NCBI GenBank assembly: GCA_944321165.1 | Contig: CALUKE010000002.1 | Coordinates: 1-64,000 of the forward strand | Reading direction: 5' to 3' | Source of the DNA: an uncultured Odoribacter sp. | Lineage (GTDB): Bacteria; Bacteroidota; Bacteroidia; Bacteroidales; Marinifilaceae | DNA: 64,000 nt | In this document: piece by piece, positions 26,846 to 36,186 of the stretch | How the letters are laid out: each line of letters starts with the position of its first letter | How positions within the stretch are numbered: the stretch's first letter is position 1 | The notes under the pieces: model-generated | The model's input: the letters and a program-made list of their open reading frames with translations, nothing else | What the model was told of the DNA's origin: nothing | The model's database searches: none | Translations under genes and position numbers: made by a program

Positions 26846-27457
26846 ATGGATATGAAAAGTGTGGTTTTATTGTCAGTTTTACTGATGAGTGCATGTACGG
26901 CGATGGATAAGACGGTATTCTACGGTAAATGGATAGAGGTTATGCCGAAAAGTACCTGGTGTGTGCAGGGACTGTGTCTGAAAGAAGACGGTCGTGCGGA
27001 ATCTATCGGGATGCGGACACTTAAATATGATTCCTGGGCTTTGGAAGACGAAAAGTTGATTTTGAACGGTAACAGTATCGGTAATGTACAAACCTTGGCT
27101 TTTTCGGATACGCTGGATATTGTTTCCTTGTGCGAGGATACTTTGGTGTTGGGAAAGGGAGGACAGTACCGGATCGAATATGTTCGGCAACCGGCTGATT
27201 TAAAGTCGGTAAAATTGAAATCCGTATCTGGAGGAAGAGAAATTGAACTTATTTTCAGTAAAGATTCTGCGGATGTTCAATTGGGTATTTCTCCGGATGA
27301 AATTTTTCGTTTGTCGAGACGGCAAAGAACTGACGGTATTTCTGTTTGGAATCTGGAAGATGATGATACTTATCTGGTGGAAAAGAAAAACGGGGAGTGG
27401 TGTGTTTCTCGCCGGGGACAGCTGTTGTATACTACCTCCGGTGAGATGCTACCTTGA
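26846..27457 (+). CDS. Small lipoprotein, lipocalin/NlpE-like
   Basis: A 203-residue lipoprotein; the signal peptide ends LLMSAC with the lipidated Cys near residue 17. An ATG two codons in (26852, MKSVVLL) is an equally good start. The mature N-terminal half, GKWIEVMP...GLCLKEDGRAESIGMRTLKYDSWALEDEKLIL, has the alternating beta pattern and GKW start of lipocalin-like lipoproteins common in Bacteroidetes. The second half is also beta-rich. It is a lone gene, convergent with the LytTR regulator 9 bases away. Function is unknown and the domain call is by eye. Confidence 0.6.
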   Translation: MDMKSVVLLSVLLMSACTAMDKTVFYGKWIEVMPKSTWCVQGLCLKEDGRAESIGMRTLKYDSWALEDEKLILNGNSIGNVQTLAFSDTLDIVSLCEDTLVLGKGGQYRIEYVRQPADLKSVKLKSVSGGREIELIFSKDSADVQLGISPDEIFRLSRRQRTDGISVWNLEDDDTYLVEKKNGEWCVSRRGQLLYTTSGEMLP

Positions 27458-27466
27458 TTTTGGAGT

Positions 27467-28243
27467 TCAATAATTCAGCCATTTTTTGAACTGGGAAATT
27501 TTTTCTTCACTGATGGTGATCTGGCATTTGGGACAGGGCTTTATGAATACGACGATTTTCCCGTTGAAATAAGGTTCGATGTGGCTGATTGAACGGATAC
27601 TGAGGAGAAACTGCCGGTTGGCCCGAAAAAATTGATCGGGGTCGAGTTGTTCTGATAGTTTGTTTAGGGATAAGTCAAGGATATGTTCCTGTCCGGAAAA
27701 TGTGACTGCAAATGTGATTTTGTTTTCGGAATAAAAATAGGCGATATCGGCTACTTCCAATGTGTAGGATTTATCATTTCCGTAGATGAGAAACCGGGTG
27801 CGGTAACGTTTTTCCGGATGTTGCAGACTTTCTAAAATCAGGTTGAGGTGGTTGTTTTGTGCAATGAGTGGATTTCCAAGTATGGATTCGTATTTAGAGA
27901 TGGCCTCCAGCAAACGGGGCTCGTTGATGGGTTTCAGTAAATAGTCGATACTGTTGACCCTAAATGCCTGCAGGGCATATTGATCGTAGGCCGTGGTGAA
28001 AATGAGCATGGAGGTAGGTCGCGCTAAAGACAAAAAATCGAAAGAATTTCCGTCGGATAGATGGATATCCAGGAATAAAAGATCCGGATGCGGATTGTTT
28101 TGGAACCAAATGACGGCTTCTTCGATGTTGCCTGGAAGCAGGAGGAGTTCCCACTGAGGGCGTAAACGTTTCAATATGGTATATAAAAGACGGGCCGCAG
28201 GAAGTTCGTCTTCTAAGATGGCAGCTTTGAAATTATTCATCAC
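27467..28243 (-). CDS. LytTR-family response regulator
   Basis: DNA-binding response regulator of 258 residues. The receiver domain (about 5-120) has the acidic pair in ILEDE, the phospho-acceptor Asp in LLFLDIHLSDG and the conserved Lys in YLLKPI. The C-terminal LytTR domain (about 150-255) starts RTRFLIYGNDKSYTLEVADIAYFYSENK and includes FFRANRQFLLSIRSI. It overlaps the kinase stop by 11 bases and is the last gene of the efflux-linked run on this strand, so it probably regulates the upstream RND operon. With the cognate kinase interrupted, its phosphorylation here is uncertain. Confidence 0.92.
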   Translation of the reverse strand: MMNNFKAAILEDELPAARLLYTILKRLRPQWELLLLPGNIEEAVIWFQNNPHPDLLFLDIHLSDGNSFDFLSLARPTSMLIFTTAYDQYALQAFRVNSIDYLLKPINEPRLLEAISKYESILGNPLIAQNNHLNLILESLQHPEKRYRTRFLIYGNDKSYTLEVADIAYFYSENKITFAVTFSGQEHILDLSLNKLSEQLDPDQFFRANRQFLLSIRSISHIEPYFNGKIVVFIKPCPKCQITISEEKISQFKKWLNY

Positions 28244-29258
28244 ACAAGGGAATTTTAATGGTAAATACGTTGTTTTTTTCTATTTGAATGTCTTTCCCAC
28301 TGATTAGTTTACAGCGTTTGGACAGATTTTGCAACCCGACGCCAGCGGAGGTGATACTTTTTTTGGGGTGTATGGGATTACTGATCACCAGAAAGTTATT
28401 TTCGAGGTGGAGATCTATCCGCATGGGTTTGGCCGTTGTAATGGAATTGTGTTTTATGACATTTTCGATCAGTAGTTGCAAGGTCAGAGGGGGTAGTTGC
28501 AGTTCCAGACTGTCTGGCGGAATATCGATCTGGCAATGGATACAGTCATTGAGACGGACCTGATGCAAGAATAGATAAGCTTGCATAAACTCTATTTCTT
28601 CTCGCAGAGAAACCAATGGTTTGTCCTGGCATTGCAGAACGTATCGGTATACATCGGATAGTTTTTGGGTAAAATGAACGGCATTGGATGGATTGTATTC
28701 GATTTCTGCAATCAGGGTATTCAGGCTATTGAAAAGGAAATGAGGATTGAGTTGGTTTTGTAAAGCCGTATAACGGGCGATGTTATTCTCTTTTTGCAGA
28801 TCAGCGGTTTGCTGTTGCAGTTTCAGGGCATCCTGGATGGATCGATTGGCTAATAATAAGCCCAAGACAACCAGTTCGACAAGTCAGACAATGATTAAGA
28901 TACGGATCCCGTCGTGCGGTATCGTAAATGGATGGTTGGCATGTATCAACCATTTGGCAATGACGAGAAAACCGTAGTTCAGCAAAAAGTAAGAAAACAT
29001 GACCAGCGCATAAATGCAAATAATTTTGCTTCGGCTTTTTATGTTCAATGCATATTGGTTGTTAAGCCAGGTGCTGATTTTCAAGGTGAAATATCCAAGG
29101 ATGTTGAAAATGACGATAAAAAACAGACAGGATCTGAGGGAATTGATGGTATTGGCAATTTTGACTGATAGACCGCTGTAGTTGACAAGCAGAAAAAATG
29201 AGAATACACCTAATCCGGAAAACAGGCTGCAGTATAAAAGAATTGATTTGAGCTTCAT
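28233..29258 (-). pseudogene. LytS/YehU-type sensor histidine kinase interrupted by an in-frame TGA
   Basis: One continuous frame of about 341 codons is broken by TGA at 28886-28884. The upstream half (29258-28884) encodes four hydrophobic membrane segments. The downstream half encodes the kinase core with the phospho-His motif LQNQLNPHFLFNSLNTL, the ATPase N-box LQLLIENVIKHN and the G-box SAGVGLQNLSKRC. Reading through the stop joins ...GIRILIIV to LVELVVLGLLLANRS, completing the last TM helix without a frame change. The normal codon was probably TGG or CGA. The downstream half could start at a TTG (28865) but would lose its membrane part. It could be a recent nonsense mutation or a sequence error. 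Start 29258 is 38 bases after the TolC-like gene. Confidence 0.8.
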
Positions 29259-29296
29259 GGTGATGTCGGGATTATGACTGACAAAATTAATGTTAT

Positions 29297-30592
29297 TTAA
29301 ATGAAATCATAGAGATGGAATGCTTTTAACAGATCGGCATAACGGTAATGTGCCGTTATTTTGGCTTTTATGTAGTTGAGTCGGGCTGTTTGATAATAAC
29401 TTTGGGCATCGATGACTTCTAAGATTGAATTTTCTCCTTCGTGGTATCTCTCCCTGGCTTTTTGTTCATTGGTACGGGCCTTTTCGAGGGAGCTTGCACA
29501 GAGTTTGACTGCTTCGATGGCTTGTGAAAGTGCGACTTGGGCTGTTCGGGTCTCCAATTCGATTTGGTCAGTTATTTTATTTAATTGGTCGGTTGCTTTA
29601 CCGATTTCGGCCAAAGCCATTTGTTTTTCATGGCGTCGTTTCCCCCATTCGAAAATCGGTATGGATAGCTTGGCATAAGCGATATAGTTGGGATCGGGAC
29701 CTTCTTGAAAATTGTAACCGGGCGAGGAATAGTTCGCGTCAATACCGATGGATAGTTGGGGTTTATAGGTGGATTCGTTTAGATTCAGTCGGTTTTCTGC
29801 AATTTTGATCTGTTCGTGGGCAATTTCGATTTCCGGACGATTGGGGTGCAGGTGTTGCAGACAAGAGTCGGGTAGGACGATGGGAGGAAGAATGGTCTCA
29901 ACTTCTGTCGGTGTTTGCAGTGGTAGGCCGATCAGAGAGTTGAAAGCCATTCTTCCTGTTTCATAATTGCTTTGTGCTGTTAACAGTTGGTATTGGGCTT
30001 CATTTAATTTGACCTCTGCCATCAGTAGATCCTGAGGGTCTGTCAATCCCGCATCGACTCGTTCCTGGATGTTTTCTACCAACAGGCGCATCGTTTGATG
30101 GAAGTCCTGATATACCTGTACCATTTCTTGTCGGGCAACAATGTTCCAGTATTGCAGATCTGTCTGGTAGCAGACGGCCGCTCGAATGGCCAAGGCTTCG
30201 TATGTTGCCAAAGATTGCTGATGTCGGGCCAGGCGAATGTTTTCCAATATACGCTTTCCTGTATATAAAGGTTGCATCAAAGAGAGTGTGGCTCCGTATT
30301 GGGTGTGTTGTCCTTGAAGATATATGTTTTGATCGATAGTGGGAATGGTGGCTGATAATTCGTTTGGATTCCCGGTATATTGGAAATGGGCCTTGGCTCC
30401 GATTTCCGGTTTTTGATCGCTCCGGGCTGCCTTTTCCAGTTCAAGACTGGCAGATATGTTTTTTTCTGCGGCTTTCAGGTCATGGTTGTACTGAAGAGCC
30501 TGGAGTCTGTATTTTTTCAGTAAAGAAGAGCTTTGCGGGAGTGCTGTGCAGTGAATCAGCAATCCCAGGATAAGAAGAATATTTTTTTTCAT
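29297..30592 (-). CDS. TolC-family outer-membrane efflux protein
   Basis: Outer-membrane channel of a tripartite efflux pump, 431 residues with signal peptide MKKNILLILGLLIHCTALPQ. Two OEP repeats with long alpha-helical stretches are visible: AARSDQKPEIGAKAHFQYTG... and the related NESTYKPQLSIGIDANYSS... in the second half. The final part IEVIDAQ-like segment reads NSILEVIDAQSYYQTARLNYIKA, typical of TolC-like proteins. It overlaps the RND gene by 4 bases (ATGA), showing translational coupling, and is followed by the LytS/LytTR genes. Confidence 0.93.
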   Translation of the reverse strand: MKKNILLILGLLIHCTALPQSSSLLKKYRLQALQYNHDLKAAEKNISASLELEKAARSDQKPEIGAKAHFQYTGNPNELSATIPTIDQNIYLQGQHTQYGATLSLMQPLYTGKRILENIRLARHQQSLATYEALAIRAAVCYQTDLQYWNIVARQEMVQVYQDFHQTMRLLVENIQERVDAGLTDPQDLLMAEVKLNEAQYQLLTAQSNYETGRMAFNSLIGLPLQTPTEVETILPPIVLPDSCLQHLHPNRPEIEIAHEQIKIAENRLNLNESTYKPQLSIGIDANYSSPGYNFQEGPDPNYIAYAKLSIPIFEWGKRRHEKQMALAEIGKATDQLNKITDQIELETRTAQVALSQAIEAVKLCASSLEKARTNEQKARERYHEGENSILEVIDAQSYYQTARLNYIKAKITAHYRYADLLKAFHLYDFI

Positions 30593-33500
30593 ATTTTTTT
30601 TCGTTTTACTTTGTAAAATAGAGCATATAGAGAGGGAGTGACCAATAGGGTCAATAGGGTGGCGAAAGTCAAACCAAAGATAATTGTCGCAGCCATTCCT
30701 TGAAATGCGATGTCCCAGAGCAATGGGACCATACCGAATATAGTGGTGGTGGCTGCCATCAGGACGGGGCGGCTACGGGAGACAGTTGCTTCGATGATGG
30801 ATGTGTAGAGATCGATGCCTTGACGGTGTTGTATGTTGATTTCGTCGATGAGTACGATGACATTTTTAATGATCATGCCAAGTAAGCCGAGCCAACCTGC
30901 GATCGGAAAGAAACCGAAATCAAAATCTGTCAGTAGCATTCCGATGGTTACTCCGATCAGAGAAAGTGGAAGAATGCACAGGATGATGAGTGGTTCTCTG
31001 AAATTACCGAATAGACTGACCAGAATGACAATCAGAAATAAAAAGGCCAGTGGGAAAAATTTGCTAAGGGCTTGCATGGCTTCCTGTTGGTCTTTGTATT
31101 GTGAGTCCCAAAAGAATGAATAACCGGCCGGTAATGCGATATTTTCGATGTCTTTCCTGATTTCACTGTGGACCTCTGCCATCGTTGCTTCCGGTTTTAC
31201 GCCGCACTGTGCAGCCATGGATAGCTGGCGGTTGTAGGTTTTTATCAGGGGATATTCCCAACAGGTTTCAATTCGTTGGGTAATTTGTGACAGGGGTGCT
31301 GCCAGGGAGCCGTTCCAGATAGAAAAGTATCCTAGATCTGCCGGGGTTTGAATATTCATCGATTGGGACTTTAACAAAATGGGAACCTGTTTGTCTTTAT
31401 CCCGGAAAATGCCTACTGGCAGGCCGTCTTGAATGGATTTGACCGATTTCATCAGATCGGCTTTGCTGATGCCAAGAGCTCCCGCTTTGAGGGGATCGTA
31501 GACCGGACGGATAAATGGGAACATGTTACCCCATTCGTTTCTGGCGTCAGAGACTTTGGGATTTTTGCGCATGATTTCAATGGCGATATCGGTTAACGAA
31601 TCTAAAACAGCGGGGTCCGGCCCCAGAAATCGGGCTTCTATCACTGCTTCTGGTTGGGTACTTAGTTCGAAACGATTGACTTTTATAAATGGTGTCGGGA
31701 ATTTGACAGGAATGGAATCTTGTAAAATTTTTTGAAGAGTCCGGGAATCCTGGGCTGTTTTGCATTTTATCAATAACTGTGCATAATTGGGTTGTGGCCC
31801 GAAAGAAACGTTGGAAAGGTAATAACGGGGTGGGGTTCGACCGATATATGAGGAAACCATGACTGTTTGAGGATAATTACTGATGTAGCGGGCTATTTCT
31901 TCGGTGGTGCTGTCTGTTGTTTCGATCCGAGAACCTTCTGTCAACCATAAATCGATTGTAAAATAAGGTTTGTCGAGAGAAGGGACGAATACTTTGGGAA
32001 TGAATTTGAAACTCCAGGCAGACAGCAGCAGTAGGATGATCAGGCTTCCGATGATTAGTCGTTTGTGTTTTAGTGTATAATGAAGTAAACGTCTGAAACG
32101 TTCATATATCGGATGGCTGAACGGTGTGTTCGATAATTCTTCCGGGCGAGGACGACGTGTGAATTCCTGAATGAAGAATGGAGTTTGTGTCAGAGCAAAA
32201 ATCCAGCTGAATAGTAGAGATATTCCGATAACGACGACTAAAGAGGAAAGCAGTTCGCCTGTAATATGAGGAGAGTAATAGATGGGCATGAAGGTGAGGA
32301 TGGCAATGACGGTAGCCGCCAAAAGCGGGAGAGCAGTAGAGGAACAGGCTCTCAGGATGGCGGGCCTTTTTCGCATGCCTTTTTGCATGTTGACCAAAGC
32401 GGAATCGGAAACGACGATGGCGTTGTCTACCAACATGCCCATGGCAATGATAATTGCTGCCAGGGACATGCGCTGTAAGGCAATGCCGGAGGAGAACATG
32501 ACGATCAGTGTTGCGAAAATGGAGAATATGAGTCCGCTGCCGATAAGAAGTCCGTTTTTAAATCCGATGAAGAATAATAAAATGATGACAACGGTGAGTA
32601 CCGATACGATGAGATTAAGCACGAAACCCTGATTGGCGATTGCGGATTCATGGCCCTGGTCATAAATACAAGTGAGTGAAAATCCGTCTGGCAAACTGTT
32701 TCCGAATTGTTTTATCCGTTCTTTGATGAGGCGGGCCATCTCGACTACATTACCGGTAGGAACGGTTGAGATGGCAATTCCGATTGCCTCCTGCCCGTTG
32801 ATGCGCATGAGATTGGTGGCCGGAGTCTGGTAACTTTCTTTTATCTCCGCGATATCGGATAACAGGAAATGTTCTCCGGTACGGGATACGATTGTCAACT
32901 TCCGGATATCTTCCAGGCTGTAGAAATTGCCACTCGATTCGATTCTGAAACGGTAATTGCCGTTTTTTATACCGCCGGCGTCAATCATTTTATTTTGTGT
33001 CTCAAAAGCACGACTGATATCTTCCGGAGTCAGACTGCTGTGTGCCATGAGGGAGGAACTGATACAGACTTCTATGGTTGGTTGCTGTTCTCCGTAAAGC
33101 TCGATTTTGGCGACATCTTTTATTTTTAAAAGTTCGTTTTTGATCGCTTGGGCTTGATCTTCCAGCGCTCGGTAATTGTGCCCTTCTGCCGAGAGACCGT
33201 AAAATACTCCCAATACGTCTCCGAAATCGTCGTTGACAATGGAAGGGCCTGCTCCGGCAGGAAGCTGGCTTTGTACATCTCCCACTTTTCTGCGGAGTTT
33301 GTCCCAGAGTTGTTGCATTTCATCTGCCCGGATTTCTTTTTTTACATAAACGGTGATTTTGGACAGACCTGTCCGGTTTTCTGTTTTCAGATAATAAAGT
33401 TCTCCTAAAGATTGAATGGCTTCTTCCAGAATGTCTGTAACCTGGCTTTGGACTTCCGAAGGAGAGGCTCCTGTATAGGGAGTGATTACTAAAGCCTGTT

Positions 33501-33627
33501 TGATGGTAAATGGTGCATCTTCGAGTTTGCCCATTTTGAAGTAGGAAAATACACCACCACCGAGAATGAGTGTTAGGATCAATAGGCTGAGTGCGCGTTT
33601 TTTTAAAAAATATTTGATGAGTTTCAT
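30589..33627 (-). CDS. RND-family efflux permease (AcrB-like)
   Basis: Inner-membrane proton-driven pump, 1012 residues. It shows the duplicated six-TM architecture with two large periplasmic loops; TM1 is ALSLLILTLILGGGVFSYF. TM4 carries IAMGMLVDNAIVVSDSALVNMQKG: the first of the two proton-relay aspartates is present while the second position is Asn, a variant I know from other AcrB relatives. The second half has FREPLIILCILPLSLIGVTIGMLL and KNVIVLIDEIN, with SRSRPVLMAATTTIFGMVPLL near the end. It lies 22 bases after the adaptor gene and overlaps the TolC-like gene by 4 bases. Substrate is unknown. Confidence 0.95.
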   Translation of the reverse strand: MKLIKYFLKKRALSLLILTLILGGGVFSYFKMGKLEDAPFTIKQALVITPYTGASPSEVQSQVTDILEEAIQSLGELYYLKTENRTGLSKITVYVKKEIRADEMQQLWDKLRRKVGDVQSQLPAGAGPSIVNDDFGDVLGVFYGLSAEGHNYRALEDQAQAIKNELLKIKDVAKIELYGEQQPTIEVCISSSLMAHSSLTPEDISRAFETQNKMIDAGGIKNGNYRFRIESSGNFYSLEDIRKLTIVSRTGEHFLLSDIAEIKESYQTPATNLMRINGQEAIGIAISTVPTGNVVEMARLIKERIKQFGNSLPDGFSLTCIYDQGHESAIANQGFVLNLIVSVLTVVIILLFFIGFKNGLLIGSGLIFSIFATLIVMFSSGIALQRMSLAAIIIAMGMLVDNAIVVSDSALVNMQKGMRKRPAILRACSSTALPLLAATVIAILTFMPIYYSPHITGELLSSLVVVIGISLLFSWIFALTQTPFFIQEFTRRPRPEELSNTPFSHPIYERFRRLLHYTLKHKRLIIGSLIILLLLSAWSFKFIPKVFVPSLDKPYFTIDLWLTEGSRIETTDSTTEEIARYISNYPQTVMVSSYIGRTPPRYYLSNVSFGPQPNYAQLLIKCKTAQDSRTLQKILQDSIPVKFPTPFIKVNRFELSTQPEAVIEARFLGPDPAVLDSLTDIAIEIMRKNPKVSDARNEWGNMFPFIRPVYDPLKAGALGISKADLMKSVKSIQDGLPVGIFRDKDKQVPILLKSQSMNIQTPADLGYFSIWNGSLAAPLSQITQRIETCWEYPLIKTYNRQLSMAAQCGVKPEATMAEVHSEIRKDIENIALPAGYSFFWDSQYKDQQEAMQALSKFFPLAFLFLIVILVSLFGNFREPLIILCILPLSLIGVTIGMLLTDFDFGFFPIAGWLGLLGMIIKNVIVLIDEINIQHRQGIDLYTSIIEATVSRSRPVLMAATTTIFGMVPLLWDIAFQGMAATIIFGLTFATLLTLLVTPSLYALFYKVKRKKI

Positions 33628-33649
33628 CGGAATAATGGCTAAAAGGTTT

Positions 33650-34630
33650 TTATGGCTTTTCTACAATTTGGACAGGAGTTCCTTCGGATAAAAAGCGTAA
33701 TCCGCTAATCGCTACATTCTCACCGGGTTGGAGCCCGGTTGTTACTGTGATACGTCCGTTAGCCAGCCATTCTCCGGTTGTAATTTTCCGTTTTTTTGTC
33801 TGCTGATTTAGAGAATCTACGACCCATACGTAATCTCCATCCTGGGGACGGTGGCAAAGTGCGGTCAGCGGTATGCTCATTTTTTCTTGGCTGTTTGGAG
33901 GATTGACAGGATGTAGTATCAAACGTCCGGACATCCCGGCCAGTAATTGATTGTCGGGATTGGAAAGTTGGGCCGTCAGCAGATAGGAAAGATGGTTCGA
34001 AGTCGTATTTTTGGAGATATCGAGAATCGTAGCTTTGTATTTTTGGTCGGGAAGTTGATCGAAGACCAGCTCTGCTTCTTGTAATTGTTTTGCTTGGATG
34101 GCTATTTCCTGGGTTACATATGCTTCAATTTTTAATCGATCGATTTCTTCAAAGGTGAGAATCGGTTGACTGGCTTTGATATCTTGGTATTGTTCAATGA
34201 AAACTTTTCCGATGTAGCCGTCGAATGGGGCAAGAAGACGTGTGTCGTTCAGTTCGTTGGAGGCTGTTTGTACGGCTGTTTTGGCAGAAATGTAATTTGC
34301 TTTGGCCTGTTCATAGAGGGCCTGTTTTTTTTCTTGTTGAATGAGGAAATCCCGATTGTCAATGCTGGCAATGACTTCTCCCTGTTTATAATAATTGCCG
34401 GCGTAGACATCCAAGCAATTGATAGGACCACTTACGCGAAACGACAATTCGGAGGTACGGAAAGGGGCGGAAATGAATGAAAACTCTTGTTGATGGGGTA
34501 CGTTTTCTGTTTTAACTTTTTCGACCTGGATTGTTTTGATGGATTTTGTGCTTTGTTGCTCAGTTTGCTGGCATCCTTCTAAGACGAGCAAAAAGAGGAG
34601 AAAAAAGGTAAAAATTGCTCTTGTTTTCAT
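33650..34630 (-). CDS. RND efflux periplasmic adaptor lipoprotein
   Basis: Membrane-fusion subunit linking the RND pump to the TolC-like channel, 326 residues. The signal peptide ends VLEGC, so it is lipid-anchored (Cys near residue 20). The lipoyl half-motifs (VSGPINCLDVYAGNYYKQGEVIASID and LLAPFDGYIGKVFIEQYQDI) flank a short helical hairpin (about 110-150). The beta-barrel and membrane-proximal domains follow, ending VTTGLQPGENVAISGLRFLSEGTPV. It is the first gene of the pump operon, with a -7 element 23-30 bases upstream. Confidence 0.94.
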   Translation of the reverse strand: MKTRAIFTFFLLFLLVLEGCQQTEQQSTKSIKTIQVEKVKTENVPHQQEFSFISAPFRTSELSFRVSGPINCLDVYAGNYYKQGEVIASIDNRDFLIQQEKKQALYEQAKANYISAKTAVQTASNELNDTRLLAPFDGYIGKVFIEQYQDIKASQPILTFEEIDRLKIEAYVTQEIAIQAKQLQEAELVFDQLPDQKYKATILDISKNTTSNHLSYLLTAQLSNPDNQLLAGMSGRLILHPVNPPNSQEKMSIPLTALCHRPQDGDYVWVVDSLNQQTKKRKITTGEWLANGRITVTTGLQPGENVAISGLRFLSEGTPVQIVEKP

Positions 34631-34652
34631 GAATTGTTATTTTTGTTTGTCT

Positions 34653-34660
34653 CAAAAGTA
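34653..34660 (-). promoter_or_regulatory. Putative -7 element of the efflux operon
   Basis: TACTTTTG on the minus strand matches TAnnTTTG 23-30 bases upstream of the adaptor start. The remaining intergenic sequence 34661-34912 shows no gene. Confidence 0.5.
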
Positions 34661-34912
34661 GATATCGAAATGACAGCCAGATGGATTTTATTTGCTGAAT
34701 CCGGAAATTTGGATACTGGATCCGGGAAATGAGGGACTGAAAAAAGGAGAGATCATTTTTGATTTGTGTATTGGAATATTTATTGAAATATTATCTCAAA
34801 AAACAAAGAATGCGTAGGATTCTATCCGACGTAGGAAGTTTAAAAAATGAATTTATTCGGGATAAACAAAATAGTATGGACGAGATAAATTAAAAATTTT
34901 CGTAATTGCATA

Positions 34913-35404
34913 TTATTTTTTGCGTCTGGTCAATGAGAATGCTCGTTTTGGGAAAAGCAACATCGGTAATATGGCTCCGCTCGCCAGTACGAATACGACT
35001 GTACAGGTAACCATTGCATTGGAAAAGAACATATCCATATACATGTTTCTGGCTGTTGGATCGTTCATGTTTTGCAAAAACATGATTTGTGAAAATACCA
35101 TATTGTATGCGAATTTGCCCGGAATCATGGGAAGTAAGGCCGGAATACAGAGAACGGTCATGGAAGTATGGATTTTTTTTCCAAACCACATGGATCCAAA
35201 ACCGATAAGTAATGCTCCACCAAGTGAACCTAACGAGATTTCGATATCGGCGAAGACAATTAGCGTGTAACGAAAAGCGTGTCCTATAGCTGACAGCAAG
35301 GCGATGATGCGGAATGCACGTATCGGTGGGTCGGATATCGCTCCAAAACCAATACCTGCCAACGCTGCAAAAATAGCATCTGAAAGTATATCCCATGCAA
35401 TCAT
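34913..35404 (-). CDS. Threonine/serine exporter family, C-terminal half (DUF3815/ThrE_2)
   Basis: A 163-residue membrane protein with about five hydrophobic segments. It resembles the DUF3815 half of ThrE amino-acid exporters: LSAIGHAFRYTLIVF, SLGGALLIGFGSMWF and TVLCIPALLPMIPGKFAYNMVF (PxxPG-like) are visible. I chose the ATG at 35404, which overlaps the stop of the upstream half as ATGA; the longer frame to 35458 would overlap that gene by 58 bases. The two halves together match one full ThrE transporter, which in many bacteria is encoded by two such genes. Confidence 0.85.
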   Translation of the reverse strand: MIAWDILSDAIFAALAGIGFGAISDPPIRAFRIIALLSAIGHAFRYTLIVFADIEISLGSLGGALLIGFGSMWFGKKIHTSMTVLCIPALLPMIPGKFAYNMVFSQIMFLQNMNDPTARNMYMDMFFSNAMVTCTVVFVLASGAILPMLLFPKRAFSLTRRKK

Positions 35405-36171
35405 AACAAATTGTCCTTTACTAATAAGAGGGTAAATGAAAGTCCCGTAGCTGTGCAAAGAATGAGCAGGGAAGCTTGGATGAGTCGGGCACAGCCGGTA
35501 ATCGCGTAACCTTCTACGATGTCGATCACTCCATTTATAAGTGGTACGCCCGGGATGAGGTAGAGTACGCTTGTGGCGATGGCTGTTTCTGCTGTAGTAT
35601 TAAATAGTAGGGTTATGGAAGTACACAAGGAGGTTATGAAGGCAGATACGATGAAGATCAAATAATGATTGATGCCTGTGTCTGTCATTTGCTGTTTTAT
35701 GAACATGCCGATCATGGTGGCAAAAAAAACACAGCCCATTGCCCACCAGTCTCCTCCGAACAAACGGCAGAAGGACGCATTGGCAAATCCGGCCATTATT
35801 CGTACGATAAAAGGCGGAATCGTCGGTTGGCGGAGAATGCGATGGTATTTATTTTGTAACGCGGAGAATGGTAAATGATGGTCATATGCTTCCCAACTCA
35901 GAGCGCTTAGCTCGGAATTATGACTGAAATTGATGGGGAGACGGGGTATATCCGTCACTTTGCTGTAATGTTCCTGTTTTTCCGAGTCTATCACGGTCAA
36001 TACGATGTTTTGAGGAAATATGCTTATCGTTACGGTATATCCAAAAGCATTTCCGATGCGTTTGGCATTGCGGACGACTCGAGAAGTATGCACTCCACAT
36101 CCCATTAAGTGTGCCGAGTATTCGGAAATGAACTCGCTTACCTCTGATAATCGTTTTTTAGATTTGTCCAT
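35401..36171 (-). CDS. Threonine/serine exporter family, N-terminal half (DUF1212/ThrE)
   Basis: A 256-residue protein with a cytoplasmic N-terminal domain (LMGCGVHTSRVVRNAKRIGNAFGY, about 23-46) and five TM segments from about residue 135 on. LYLIPGVPLINGVIDIVEGYAITGCAR is the DUF1212/ThrE signature containing the PGxPLINGxxD motif. It is expected to export threonine or serine together with the product of the overlapping next gene. It lies only 15 bases downstream of nrdG, so it may share the nrdDG transcript and its cobalamin control; that link is inference from spacing. Confidence 0.88.
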   Translation of the reverse strand: MDKSKKRLSEVSEFISEYSAHLMGCGVHTSRVVRNAKRIGNAFGYTVTISIFPQNIVLTVIDSEKQEHYSKVTDIPRLPINFSHNSELSALSWEAYDHHLPFSALQNKYHRILRQPTIPPFIVRIMAGFANASFCRLFGGDWWAMGCVFFATMIGMFIKQQMTDTGINHYLIFIVSAFITSLCTSITLLFNTTAETAIATSVLYLIPGVPLINGVIDIVEGYAITGCARLIQASLLILCTATGLSFTLLLVKDNLL

Positions 36172-36186
36172 TTTCTGCTTGTAAAA

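Noticed and set aside
34890..35396. 168-codon minus-strand frame overlapping the ThrE C-terminal half
   Set aside because: Another frame of the same region. The DUF3815 frame has proper hydrophobic segments and ATGA coupling to its partner.
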